A DNA stretch of 18,980 nt from an uncultured Muribaculaceae bacterium (GCA_947178235.1 CAMWXQ010000005.1:1-18980); one strand, 5' to 3'. Positions 6,669 through 15,571 are shown, numbered from the stretch's first letter. Numbers and translations: made by a program. Notes: generated by a model from the sequence alone, not told the origin.

Positions 6669-9600
6669 CGGCGGCAGAGGTCTCGGAAGGTACAGAACTT
6701 GCAGTTGTCCCCCGTGGGGGCCTGGACAAAGGGGGTGTCGAGGTCGAAGAGCTCGTTGAGCGTTCGGCGGAGGCGGTCCATGAACTCATCGTTGACATCG
6801 CGGTAGTCGGTCAGCGGCGCGCCGCCGTGCCGGATCGGGTTGAAACCCTCGGTGGCCACGGTCGCCATTTTGTAGATTATCGGCTGGATCGGCTGACCCG
6901 CGAGGGCCGGGTTCTGCGAGACGTAGGCGTTGCAGTAGAAGAGGGTTTGGAGAATCGCCTTGCGGCGCTCCTTGCGGCTGTTGTCGAAGAGGTCGTCCAT
7001 ATCCCCGAAGTCGGTGCGGTCGTGGCCCGTCTTGTAGTCCACGATACGGAGCGTGTGGCCCACCCGGTCGATGCGGTCGACGATCTGATAGAGATTGACC
7101 GTGAGGTTATCGTCGACCTTGAAGCGTCCCTCGATCTTGTGTTCGGCGTCGATGAATTCGAACGGGGTCAGCGCGCGGTCGCGCATGAGCATCTCGGCGA
7201 TGAAGCGCTTCATCACCATCCCGAGTGCCTTGGCCTCGCCCCTCAGCGGTGTGCGGAGGCGGCCGCCGTCGGGGTCGAGACGGTTGTACTCCTCGTTGAT
7301 GGTCTCGGTGACCATCGTGTCCACGAGGGTCTTGTCGGCGAGCACCGCGTCGATGAGTGCGGCGGTGACGGTCACGCTCGACGCATCGCCGCGCAGGTGC
7401 TTGTATATCCGCTCGGCGACCTTGTGCAGTATGTCGCCGTAGGTGGCCGAGTCCATGTAGTCGATGACCTCCTCGTCGAGGTCGAGGCGACAGAGGCGGC
7501 GCAGATAGAAGGAGAGGGGACAGTTGATGTAGTCGTTGATGGAGGAGGCCGAGAGGGTGCGCGTGCCCCCGCGCTCGGCGCGGAACTCGTCGAGCATCCG
7601 TGCGACACGCTCGGTCTTGGGCACCGCTATCCCGTCGGCGCGCGCGGGGAGGGCGGGGTACGACGCGAGCGTGTGCGAGACACGTCCGTCGCGCATCCTC
7701 GCGGCGATGTCGGGCGCGAGGTAGAGGAGCTGGGCTATGTAGCGCGACTTCTCGCTCGACTGCAAGCCCGACGAGCGGGCGTCGTAGAAGAGCGCGACCT
7801 TGCGGGCACGCGAGATGAGGCGGTAGAAGTAGTAGGCGTAGATACTCTCCTGAAAGTCGGTCGTGGCCATGCCGTAGGCCCTGCGGAGGGTCTCGGGGAT
7901 GAAGGAGCGGGTATAGTGCTTGCGCGGGAAGACGCGCTCGTTCATCGACAGCATCACGACGTTGTCGAAGTCGAGGGCACGGGTTTCGAGCACGCCCATG
8001 ACCTGCATACCCCTCAGCGGTTCGCCCGTGAGGCTCGCCCCGGCACCCGAGATGGCCCGCTCGAAGAGGCGGATGAAAGTCGCCTCCCTCATACGTATGC
8101 CGTGGCGGCGGATAGCCTTCATGAGCTCGTCGAGCGACGTGAGGGTCTGGTCGACGAACATGGTTTCGAGATACGCGGGGTCGGTGGCGCCATCCGTATT
8201 CTCCGTGTCCCCGGTGCCCTCCTCGGTGTGGGGCACAGCGGAGGCGAGCATCGTGCGCAACCCCCTGAGCATCGCCTCGAAGTATGCATAGACCGCCTCG
8301 GCCGAAGTCGCGTCGGCGATGGGGGCGAAGATGAGGCGCAGGGCCTCGCCCGCCTCGCAGGCAATCGCCGAGTCGACCATATAGAGGCGCCCCGAGGTGA
8401 TGCGGTCGAGGAGCCGTGCAGCGGCCTCGCCGTCGACGAGGCAGACGAGGGGGTGGGTGAGGATGCTGCGTACCTCCTCGTGGAAGTATTCGACCCTCTC
8501 CGCCGACCTACGCGCCCTCAGATGCATGGCCGTGATGGAGGATATGAGCGAGGCAAAGGACGTGAGCCTCAGCGGGAGGCTCATGGTGACGTTGAGGTTG
8601 GTGACCTCTCCGGGCACCGAATGTATCATCGGGATCAGCAGCCCCTCGTCGGGGAGCACGACCGCCGTGGTGATGGCGTCGGCGGGGTCGGCGATGACCC
8701 CCTCGGCGATCCACTCCCTCAGCCGCTGGCCCGCGGCCTTGGCCTGGCCGACCGAGGAGGGGATGCCCGTGACGGAGATTTCGGGGAGGTGTCCCTCGGG
8801 GATGTCGTGCCCGACCTCGGAGGCGTAGAGCGAGGGGAAGTGGCGGGCATTGCGGGCAAGGAAGCGCACGGCACGGTTGCCGCTGATACGGAACGTGGGC
8901 GAGGCGAGGTCCCAGTAGAAATCGGCCATGCCGCGGTCGCGGAGGTTGGCGAAGATTTTCAGCTCGCTGAGGCTGAGGACATTGAAGCCCACGAAGATGT
9001 ATCGTTTATACCGCAGGTCCGAGTTCGAGGCGGTGCGGAGCTTTGAGACCGCCTCGCGCACCATCATGCCCTGTGTGGCGAGGCCGTCGGCGCGGAGCGT
9101 GGCGGTGAAGTTGTCGAAGAGGGGTGCGAGAACCTCCCATAGACGCAGGAAACGCCCCTCCAAATCGGTCGGAACCTCCTCGTGGAGATGCTCCCAGAAC
9201 CTGTCGGGGGATGTGCGCACAAATTCGGCACCCCAGTATCGTGAGAGAATCTCTTCCTGCTCGGGGGTGAGGTAGTTGGCGGATACCTCCTTGTAGCGTT
9301 TGAGGTTTACGAACAGCTTTTCGGGGTCGACGAGGTCGCGGTTGACGTCGTTGAAGTCGGAGAGAATCATCTCGCCCCAGTAGAGGAAGCGGTCGAAGTC
9401 GTCGCTCTCGGGCGAGAGGCGGCAGTATTCGTTGTAGAGCGTGAAAAGCTGATCGAGCCGCGATGCCTCGACGCTCTCCGAGAACTCGCCTATGACCTCG
9501 GCGATGGTGGTGATGGCGGGGAGGAATATGGGCATACCCTTGGCGAGCTCCATGAGGTAGTGGCGGAAGAAGACCCCGCTGCGCTTGTTGGGGAAGATGA

Positions 9601-9673
9601 AAGCGTAGTCCACGAGCTTCGTGGCCTCGTGGGTCACATAGGCTCTCGCAACCTGTCTGAGAAAGGGCTCCAA
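6665..9673 (-). CDS. AddB-like PD-(D/E)XK nuclease / inactivated helicase
   Basis: The 1002-residue protein resembles the AddB (RexB) subunit of AddAB, which processes double-strand breaks for RecA loading. The N-terminal part is helicase-like (FIFPNKRSGVFFRHYL) but has no Walker A GKT/GKS, as in Bacteroidota members that do not hydrolyse ATP. The C-terminal RecB-family nuclease shows GDILHKVAERIY, then VDRIDRV and Asp879-Tyr-Lys881 of VDYKTG. Four cysteines, Cys718 (NCPLSFY) and Cys991, Cys994, Cys1000 (CKFCTFRDLC, at the very end), match the split iron-sulfur staple of AddB. The partner AddA helicase is not in this window. The start is TTG at 9673: MEPFLRQVA aligns with the family's usual beginning and no in-frame ATG precedes it. 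It is followed by hemW with a 4-nt overlap and is probably co-transcribed with holB. Confidence 0.88.
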   Translation of the reverse strand: MEPFLRQVARAYVTHEATKLVDYAFIFPNKRSGVFFRHYLMELAKGMPIFLPAITTIAEVIGEFSESVEASRLDQLFTLYNEYCRLSPESDDFDRFLYWGEMILSDFNDVNRDLVDPEKLFVNLKRYKEVSANYLTPEQEEILSRYWGAEFVRTSPDRFWEHLHEEVPTDLEGRFLRLWEVLAPLFDNFTATLRADGLATQGMMVREAVSKLRTASNSDLRYKRYIFVGFNVLSLSELKIFANLRDRGMADFYWDLASPTFRISGNRAVRFLARNARHFPSLYASEVGHDIPEGHLPEISVTGIPSSVGQAKAAGQRLREWIAEGVIADPADAITTAVVLPDEGLLIPMIHSVPGEVTNLNVTMSLPLRLTSFASLISSITAMHLRARRSAERVEYFHEEVRSILTHPLVCLVDGEAAARLLDRITSGRLYMVDSAIACEAGEALRLIFAPIADATSAEAVYAYFEAMLRGLRTMLASAVPHTEEGTGDTENTDGATDPAYLETMFVDQTLTSLDELMKAIRRHGIRMREATFIRLFERAISGAGASLTGEPLRGMQVMGVLETRALDFDNVVMLSMNERVFPRKHYTRSFIPETLRRAYGMATTDFQESIYAYYFYRLISRARKVALFYDARSSGLQSSEKSRYIAQLLYLAPDIAARMRDGRVSHTLASYPALPARADGIAVPKTERVARMLDEFRAERGGTRTLSASSINDYINCPLSFYLRRLCRLDLDEEVIDYMDSATYGDILHKVAERIYKHLRGDASSVTVTAALIDAVLADKTLVDTMVTETINEEYNRLDPDGGRLRTPLRGEAKALGMVMKRFIAEMLMRDRALTPFEFIDAEHKIEGRFKVDDNLTVNLYQIVDRIDRVGHTLRIVDYKTGHDRTDFGDMDDLFDNSRKERRKAILQTLFYCNAYVSQNPALAGQPIQPIIYKMATVATEGFNPIRHGGAPLTDYRDVNDEFMDRLRRTLNELFDLDTPFVQAPTGDNCKFCTFRDLCRR

Positions 9674-9680
9674 GGGGAGG

Positions 9681-9715
9681 GAATTAGGAATTAAGAATTA
9701 TGAATTAAGAATTAT
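9681..9715. repeat. Five-unit 7-bp tandem array GAATTAN
   Basis: Units start at 9681, 9688, 9695, 9702 and 9709, reading GAATTA followed by G, A, T, A and T. The period is exact. It lies immediately upstream of the TTG start of the AddB-like gene. Confidence 0.9.
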
Positions 9716-9726
9716 CTTGGGTTTCA

Positions 9727-9768
9727 TAGCTATTTTAGCTATTATAGCTATCATAGCTATCTTAGCGT
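9727..9768. repeat. Second TAGCTA 9-bp array
   Basis: TAGCTA sits at 9727, 9736, 9745 and 9754, with a decayed fifth unit (TAGCG) at 9763, in the same 9-bp register as the array at 4700-4741. The spacer bases differ from that copy, so only the hexamer and the period are conserved. Confidence 0.88.
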
Positions 9769-9775
9769 AGCTCTT

Positions 9776-9796
9776 TCAACTCTCAACTTTCAACTC
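9776..9796. repeat. Three-unit 7-bp array TCAACTY
   Basis: TCAACT followed by C, T and C repeats at 9776, 9783 and 9790. The last unit runs into the 3' end of holB and includes its stop codon (TGA on the minus strand, 9790-9792). Confidence 0.8.
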
Positions 9797-10917
9797 TTGA
9801 TCAGCATTATCATCTTCACTGCGAAGTCGAAGTTGACTATCTTGCCGTTGGCGTTGCCGGCGATGTCGGCGGCGGCGCGGTCCATGCGTTCGACTATCCG
9901 CTCGGCGTTTCCCTCGTGGATGAACCGTGCGAAGTTGCGGCTGAACTGCGCCTCGTCGCGGGTCAGATAGCTGATGTCGGCGAGGTGGAAGTTGTAGACG
10001 AAGTTTTCGCGTATGAGGCGGGTGCAGTAGGCGTAGAACTTGATCTCAGCCTCGCGCCCGAGGGCTGTGAGGTCGTTGGCCCAGTCGCGCAGCCCCGCGA
10101 CGTCGCGCATATATGACTTGCGCATCAGCGCCACGAACATATCCCAGAACAACCGTGTGACCGAGGTCGCGTCGGACTGGCGCAGGGCTCTGTTCATGTC
10201 CCCCTCGGCGATGTGCGCGAGGGCGAGGGCGTCCGTCTCGTCCATGGCGAACCGCACGGCGAGCCATCGGGCCATCACGGGGTCGGGAAGGCGGGTGGCT
10301 TCGAGCGGCTGACAGCGCGAGCGGATGGTCGGGAGGATGGCCGAGGCATCGTTGGAGACGAGGATGAAGATGGTGTCGGCGAAGGGCTCCTCGATGAGTT
10401 TGAGCAATTTATTGGCCGTCTGCTCGTTCATCTTCTCGGGGAGCCACAGGATCACCGTCTTGTAGCGCGAGCGGGTGGTGGTGAGGGCGAGGGCCGAGCG
10501 GAGGGCGTCGGACTCGCTTATGTATATGGCGGGCTGGGCGTTCTTCTTGTCGAACGATGCGGCCCAACGGTCAAAGTCCATCCACGGGTTGCGCGATACA
10601 AACTCCTTGAACTCGGTCATGAAGTCGGCCGAGACGGGGGCCTTGTGCTTCTCGTCCTTAACCACGGGGAAGACATAGAGCGTGTCGACGTGGTTGAAGG
10701 CCTCGTGCTGGCGGCACGGGTCACACTCGCCGCACGGCTCGCCGTCTGGGCCGGGATTCTGACAGTGGAGGAGTTGGGCGAAGGCTCTCGCCAACATGAA
10801 TTTTCCCGAGCCCGAGGGTCCGTGGATGAGCAGTGCATGGGGTACCCTGCCTTCGGCGGCCATTGCGCTCAGTCGCGCCTTGATGGAGGAGTGGTGGGGG
10901 ATGTCGGCGAATTTCAT
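9790..10917 (-). CDS. holB: DNA polymerase III delta-prime-type clamp-loader subunit
   Basis: This AAA+ subunit helps open the sliding clamp on DNA. The 375-residue product starts MKFADIPHHSSIKARL (ATG at 10917) and has a P-loop HGPSGSGKF at 32-40, where Phe40 replaces the usual Thr/Ser. A zinc-binding set follows (Cys52, Cys62, Cys65, Cys68; CGECDPC). LPTIRSRCQP carries the SRC arginine-finger motif at 200-202. The altered P-loop fits delta-prime subunits, which need not hydrolyse ATP. The frame remains open to 10962, but MKFADI is the family-like start and keeps the -7 box at 10965-10972 outside the gene. It heads a minus-strand group (holB, AddB-like, hemW, GDPD-like) and is divergent from the patatin gene. 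Confidence 0.92.
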   Translation of the reverse strand: MKFADIPHHSSIKARLSAMAAEGRVPHALLIHGPSGSGKFMLARAFAQLLHCQNPGPDGEPCGECDPCRQHEAFNHVDTLYVFPVVKDEKHKAPVSADFMTEFKEFVSRNPWMDFDRWAASFDKKNAQPAIYISESDALRSALALTTTRSRYKTVILWLPEKMNEQTANKLLKLIEEPFADTIFILVSNDASAILPTIRSRCQPLEATRLPDPVMARWLAVRFAMDETDALALAHIAEGDMNRALRQSDATSVTRLFWDMFVALMRKSYMRDVAGLRDWANDLTALGREAEIKFYAYCTRLIRENFVYNFHLADISYLTRDEAQFSRNFARFIHEGNAERIVERMDRAAADIAGNANGKIVNFDFAVKMIMLIKS

Positions 10918-10964
10918 GTCCGGTCGGGTTGTTGAAAGAGGTGCCCTGCGGGGAGGGCGCAATG

Positions 10965-10972
10965 CAAAATTA
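10965..10972 (-). promoter_or_regulatory. Possible -7 element of holB
   Basis: Minus-strand TAATTTTG fits TAnnTTTG, 47 bp upstream of the holB ATG. No matching TTTG is found at the usual spacing, so support is moderate. Confidence 0.4.
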
Positions 10973-11005
10973 CAAAAAAAGTGTCTAAAAGTCGCGGATT
11001 TTCAC

Positions 11006-11013
11006 TATTTTTG
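11006..11013 (+). promoter_or_regulatory. Possible -7 element of the patatin gene
   Basis: TATTTTTG fits TAnnTTTG 49 bp before the patatin ATG. The -33 box is not evident. With the box at 10965-10972 it forms a divergent pair in a 145-bp spacer. Confidence 0.45.
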
Positions 11014-11062
11014 CACTACGGAATCGAGGCGACGCCTCGCCGACACAACTATCCAAGAGTAT

Positions 11063-11872
11063 ATGTTAGGATTTTCAAGCAAGCCATATAAGCTGGGAAT
11101 CGTCCTCAGCGGAGGGGGAGCCAGGGGATTTGCCCACTGCGGCGCCTTGCAGGCGTTCGAGGAGATGGGCATACGGCCCGATGCACTGGCCGGTGTGAGC
11201 GCCGGGTCGGTGGTCACCGCCATGTATGCCTCGGGGATGCGCCCCATGGAGATACTCCAAGTGTTTGCGGACGCCAAGTTCGGCGACTTCGCCGAGCTCT
11301 CCGTTCCCCGCGACGGATTCTTCTCGATGGACGGCTTCAAGAAGATGCTCCGACGCACCATCAAGGTCAAGGACATCAAGGACCTGGCGATACCATCGCT
11401 GATATGTGCCACCGACCTCGAAAACTCGTGTCCCAAGGCATTCGCCGAGGGGGACATAGCCACCTGCGTCTCGGCCTCGTGCAGCATACCCATCGTCTTC
11501 AAGCCCGTGCGCATCGGAGGCACGACCTATGTCGACGGCGGCGTGACGGCCAACCTCCCCGCATGGGCGCTCAGAGACAAGTGCAAGTACCTCATCGGTG
11601 TCAACTGCTCGCCCCTCCCGCGCCGCGGCAAGCCCGAGTCGATACTCGACATAGCCCAGCGGACGTACGACCTGCTGGTCAAGCATAACTCGGTGCCCCA
11701 GATGGAGATGTGCGACCTCGCAATCTCGCTCGACGGCATCGCGTCGTACAAGGTGTTCAACCTCAAAGAGATCACGCGCGTCTACCAGCTCGGGTACGAC
11801 GCCACGGTCGAAGCCCTGCTCAAAGCCGGGTTCACACGTCCGCGCAAGTCACCCTTCTCCACCGGAGAGTGA
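11063..11872 (+). CDS. Patatin-like phospholipase
   Basis: The 269-residue protein is a bacterial patatin, a Ser-Asp dyad lipid acyl hydrolase that acts on phospholipids or related esters. Visible are the oxyanion loop GGGARGF (17-23), the nucleophile elbow Gly44-Val-Ser46-Ala-Gly48, and the catalytic Asp158 in VDGG, all in family order. No signal peptide is seen, so it is probably cytoplasmic, like RssA/NTE-type patatins. I start at the ATG at 11063 (MLGFSSKPYKLGIVLSGGGARG), the usual short lead before the glycine loop; the frame is open further upstream but would overlap holB. The GH13 gene follows after 44 bp on the same strand. The physiological lipid is unknown. Confidence 0.92.
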   Translation: MLGFSSKPYKLGIVLSGGGARGFAHCGALQAFEEMGIRPDALAGVSAGSVVTAMYASGMRPMEILQVFADAKFGDFAELSVPRDGFFSMDGFKKMLRRTIKVKDIKDLAIPSLICATDLENSCPKAFAEGDIATCVSASCSIPIVFKPVRIGGTTYVDGGVTANLPAWALRDKCKYLIGVNCSPLPRRGKPESILDIAQRTYDLLVKHNSVPQMEMCDLAISLDGIASYKVFNLKEITRVYQLGYDATVEALLKAGFTRPRKSPFSTGE

Positions 11873-11916
11873 CACCCGTAAACCGAAACCAAGAAAATCA
11901 TACCCGCCACCGAAAG

Positions 11917-13626
11917 ATGGACAGAAAACCAGTAATCTACCAACTCTTCCCACGCCTCTTCACCAACACCGTCAAGGACTGTGTGCCCAACGGAACGATT
12001 GAACAGAACGGCGTCGGGAAGATGAACCGCATCACAGACCGCGTCCTCCAAGCCATCAAGGAGCTCGGAGTGACCCACGTCTGGTACACAGGCATCATCG
12101 AACACGCCACCAAGACCGACTATACGGAGCAGGGGATTGTCCCCGCCGACAACCCTTACGTTGTCAAGGGTGAGGCAGGGTCGCCTTATGCCATCAAGGA
12201 CTACTATGACGTCGACCCCGACATCGCCGAGAGTGTCCCCGACCGCATGAAGGAGTTCGAGGAGCTCGTGACCCGCACCCATGACGCGGGGATGGATGTC
12301 ATCATCGACTTTGTGCCCAACCACACGGCTCGCCGCTATCACTCGGACTGCGCGCCCGCAGGGGTCGAGGACTTCGGCGCAGGGGACAACACGGAGATGT
12401 TCTTCGACCCGTCCAACAACTATTATTACATCACCCGTCAGCTCTTCGCCCCGAGCATCGACCTCGGGACAGGGAAGAAGGCGTATGTAGAGTTCCCCGC
12501 CAAGGCCACGGGTGATGACTGTTTCTCGGCTTTTCCCGGACAGAACAACTGGTATGAGACCGTGAAGCTCAACTATGGCCGCGACCCGTATGATGGCTCG
12601 GGACACTACAACCCGATCCCCGATACATGGTACAAGATGCTCAACATCCTCCGCTTCTGGGCCTCGAAGGGGGTCGATGCATTCCGCTGCGACATGGCCC
12701 ACATGGTGCCCATCGAGTTCTGGCAGTGGGCAATCTCGAATGTGAAGGACCGCTACCCGCACGTCAAGTTCATAGCCGAGATATATGACGTGGGCCTGTA
12801 CAGGGACTTCATCTTCACGGGCGGGTTCGACTACCTATATGACAAGGTCAACCTCTACGACTCGCTCCGCGCCATACAGACCTCGAACCACTCGGCGGCG
12901 ACCATCACCAACTGCTGGCAGACCGTCGAGGGGATCCAGGGGCATATGCTCAACTTCCTCGAAAACCATGACGAGCAGCGCTTCGGGTCGCGCTTCTATG
13001 CCGGCGACCCCGCCAAGGTGATCCCCTCGCTCGTGGTCAGCTCGATGATCTCGACCGGCCCGATGATGATATACGCCGGGCAGGAGCTCGGCGAGCAGGC
13101 CACCGACTCGGAGGGATTCAGCGGGTATGACGGCCGCACGACAATCTTCGACTATTGGAGCGTCCCGACCGTCCGCAGATGGTACAACGAAGGTGAGCCC
13201 GGCGGTGCGAACCTCACTCCCCGCGAGCGGTGGCTCCGCGCCAAGTATGCGACCATCCTCCGCCTCTGCAATTCCGAGAAGGCTATATCGAAGGGACGTT
13301 TCTACGATCTGATGTATGTCAACTATCAGAACCCGACGCTGAACCCCCACAGACAGTATGTCTTCATGCGCAACTACAACGGCGTGACCCTGCTCATAGC
13401 CGTCAACTTCTCGTCGGAGTCGTGCGACCTCGCCATCAATATACCGCGCCACGCCTTCGAGATGCTCAATATCCCCGAGGGGTGCGTCGAGGCCCGCGAG
13501 ATGCTCACCTCGCAGACCGACCTCAAAGTGCTCTCCGATAATGAGCCCTTCCGCACGATGATTCCCCCCTATGATGCCGTGGTGTGGAAGATCCGCCACT
13601 CGGCCATCAAGCCCATACAACAATGA
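11917..13626 (+). CDS. GH13 alpha-amylase family glycoside hydrolase (cytoplasmic)
   Basis: The 569-residue protein has the four GH13 regions in order: DFVPNH (Asp131), GVDAFRCDMAH with nucleophile Asp259, AEIYD with acid/base Glu288, and ENHDEQR with the transition-state stabiliser Asp352. Everything needed for alpha-glucan hydrolysis or transglycosylation is present. It begins MDRKPVIYQLFPRLF with no signal peptide, so it would act on intracellular oligosaccharides or glycogen rather than extracellular starch. A beta-sheet C-terminal domain (about residues 465-560) follows the barrel. The ATG at 11917 puts the first barrel strand (VIYQLFPRLF) at the N-terminus, as usual. It is preceded by the patatin gene (44 bp) and followed by a secreted PL4-like gene (40 bp). 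The substrate subfamily cannot be told by eye. Confidence 0.93.
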   Translation: MDRKPVIYQLFPRLFTNTVKDCVPNGTIEQNGVGKMNRITDRVLQAIKELGVTHVWYTGIIEHATKTDYTEQGIVPADNPYVVKGEAGSPYAIKDYYDVDPDIAESVPDRMKEFEELVTRTHDAGMDVIIDFVPNHTARRYHSDCAPAGVEDFGAGDNTEMFFDPSNNYYYITRQLFAPSIDLGTGKKAYVEFPAKATGDDCFSAFPGQNNWYETVKLNYGRDPYDGSGHYNPIPDTWYKMLNILRFWASKGVDAFRCDMAHMVPIEFWQWAISNVKDRYPHVKFIAEIYDVGLYRDFIFTGGFDYLYDKVNLYDSLRAIQTSNHSAATITNCWQTVEGIQGHMLNFLENHDEQRFGSRFYAGDPAKVIPSLVVSSMISTGPMMIYAGQELGEQATDSEGFSGYDGRTTIFDYWSVPTVRRWYNEGEPGGANLTPRERWLRAKYATILRLCNSEKAISKGRFYDLMYVNYQNPTLNPHRQYVFMRNYNGVTLLIAVNFSSESCDLAINIPRHAFEMLNIPEGCVEAREMLTSQTDLKVLSDNEPFRTMIPPYDAVVWKIRHSAIKPIQQ

Positions 13627-13666
13627 TTTTTTACCTAAAACCAAGAATACTCAAACAACTCCTCCC

Positions 13667-15571
13667 ATGAAAAGAATTGCAGTGCTGGCGCTTGTGGCGT
13701 CGGCCACAGTCAACCTCGCTATGGCCGAGATGACCGCCACGGTCAACTCGGACCGCAGCGCAAAGATGTCCAACGGCATCATCACGCTCGAGATAGACGC
13801 GAGCGGCCGAGTCAACAAGATGTTCCACCCCTCGGAGGGTAACGGCCAGACCAATATCCTCGGCTCGACAGGCATATACTTTGACTACACCGCTGACAGC
13901 AACCGTCAGATGTCCCCCGGCAAGGCCGAGATCGTGAAGCTCACCGACGACTATGCCGAGATTCTGTACAGCAACACCGGTAGCACCTCGATCCGTTTCA
14001 GCCAGGGCTACATCCTCCGTGCAGGCGAGAGCGGCGTGTACACCTACGTCATCGCCCAGGGTGTGAACGAGACCGGAAACGCCTCGTCGACCGTCAAGGA
14101 GGCGCGCGTCTGCACCCGCCTCGCCAAGACATTCCTCAACGGGTATGTCGACGAGGACATGCAGGGGCTCATCCCCTCCAACGCCGAGATGAACCTGGCC
14201 GAGAGCCGCCAGGTGATGGACGCAACCTATATCCTCAACGACGGCTCGATCTATACCAAGTATCAGTGGGCTCAGTTCATCGACAAGGACCTCGTGCACG
14301 GTCTGGCCAACGACAATGTCGGTGTGTGGAACATCCCCGTCTCCTATGAGTGGATCAACGGCGGAGCCATGCGCCAGGAGCTGACCGTACACGCCACCTC
14401 CAAGTCGCCCATCACCATCCAGATGCTCGAAGGCGAGCACCTCGGTGGGTCTGCACAGAACTATACATCGGCGGACAAGCACCTCTTCGGCCCCTTCTTC
14501 ATCTATGTGAATGACGGCGGGACTGTCGCCGACAAGATCGCCGACGCCAAGGCCAAGGCCCTTGAACTCCGCGCCCAGTGGCCTTTCCAGTGGTTCGACA
14601 ACGAACTCTACCCCAAGAGCCGCGGCACAGTCTCGGGCAAGCTCAAACTCCCCGAGGATCTGAGCCCCGAGGGTTACAGGATGGTTCTCGCAGGCCCCGG
14701 CGGCAACCTCATCTCGCAGGGCAAGAACTATCAGTTCTGGGCTCTGACCGATGCCGAGGGCAATTTCACGATCGAGAATGTCCGTCCCGGCGAGTACTCG
14801 CTCTACGCATATGCCACCAAGGGCTCGATCATCGAGGAGATGGAGCGCCCCGACATCCTCGTCGAGGCCGGCGTGAATGACCTCGGCTCTGTCGAGTGGA
14901 TTCCCGACCGTCTCGAAAAGGAGTACTTTCACATCGGAGAGGCTGACCGCCTCAGCGACGGATTCAAACTCAGCGACCGCCCCCGCACATACGAGCTCTA
15001 CAAGGAGGTGCCCACCTCGCTCGACTTCACTCCCGGTGTGTCGGACGAGACTACCGACTGGTGGTACGCGCTGGTGAACAAGGGTTCGTGGACAGTACAC
15101 TTCAATCTCGATGAAGTCCCCGCCGAGGGTGCCCGCCTGTGGATTGCCGTGGCCGGTGTACAGGGCTCGACTTCGGTTTCAGCCAAGATCAACGGCGGCA
15201 CCGTCAAGGGTTTCAGCTTCAAGAACGACTCGTCGATCTCGCGTTGCGCCAACAGGGCCGGACGTTATGGCTCGGGCAATGTATTCATCGATCCCCGCCG
15301 CCTCAAAGTGGGCGAGAATACGCTGAACCTCTCCATCTCCAACACCAATGCCAACGGTGTGATCTGGGACTGCATCAAGCTCGAAGGTGGTGCAACGCAC
15401 TGGACCGCCATCTCTGAGGTCATTGCAGACAAGAATGTGGATGCGCCCTATGTTCTGTACAATCTCTCGGGTGTCGAGATGGGTACGTTCGACTCGCTCG
15501 AAGATCTCCCCCTCGTCCCCGGTATCTACCTCTACCGCCACGGCGCCGAGACCGGCAAGGTCGCGCTCTGA
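13667..15571 (+). CDS. Rhamnogalacturonan lyase-like protein (PL4-type domain layout)
   Basis: The 634-residue secreted protein (signal peptide MKRIAVLALVASATVNLAMA) shows the three-part layout of PL4 rhamnogalacturonan endolyases. An N-terminal beta-sandwich catalytic domain covers about residues 21-315 and contains GEHLGG with His258, a candidate for the catalytic His. A small fibronectin-III-like domain covers about 318-410 (RGTVSGKL...GEYSLYAYATKG). A galactose-binding, CBM-like domain runs from about 418, marked by FHIGEADRLSDGF and SDETTDWWYALV. PL4 enzymes cut rhamnogalacturonan I of pectin by beta-elimination. The last ~40 residues (VLYNLSG...LVPGIYLYRHG...) resemble the C-terminal sorting tails of Bacteroidota secreted proteins. 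No SusC/SusD pair is nearby, so this is not a classical polysaccharide utilisation locus. The family call rests on layout and local motifs; catalytic activity is not proven. Confidence 0.78.
   Translation: MKRIAVLALVASATVNLAMAEMTATVNSDRSAKMSNGIITLEIDASGRVNKMFHPSEGNGQTNILGSTGIYFDYTADSNRQMSPGKAEIVKLTDDYAEILYSNTGSTSIRFSQGYILRAGESGVYTYVIAQGVNETGNASSTVKEARVCTRLAKTFLNGYVDEDMQGLIPSNAEMNLAESRQVMDATYILNDGSIYTKYQWAQFIDKDLVHGLANDNVGVWNIPVSYEWINGGAMRQELTVHATSKSPITIQMLEGEHLGGSAQNYTSADKHLFGPFFIYVNDGGTVADKIADAKAKALELRAQWPFQWFDNELYPKSRGTVSGKLKLPEDLSPEGYRMVLAGPGGNLISQGKNYQFWALTDAEGNFTIENVRPGEYSLYAYATKGSIIEEMERPDILVEAGVNDLGSVEWIPDRLEKEYFHIGEADRLSDGFKLSDRPRTYELYKEVPTSLDFTPGVSDETTDWWYALVNKGSWTVHFNLDEVPAEGARLWIAVAGVQGSTSVSAKINGGTVKGFSFKNDSSISRCANRAGRYGSGNVFIDPRRLKVGENTLNLSISNTNANGVIWDCIKLEGGATHWTAISEVIADKNVDAPYVLYNLSGVEMGTFDSLEDLPLVPGIYLYRHGAETGKVAL

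Noticed and set aside
6827..9046. 739-codon open frame on the plus strand
   Set aside because: It is antisense to the AddB-like gene. High GC at third positions leaves the opposite strand open; the translation is rich in Gly/Val/Glu/Arg with no domain, while the minus frame has clear nuclease motifs.
13631..15100. 489-codon minus-strand frame opposite the PL4-like gene
   Set aside because: Same codon-mirror effect; no start context, no domain, and the plus-strand protein has a signal peptide and recognisable domains.
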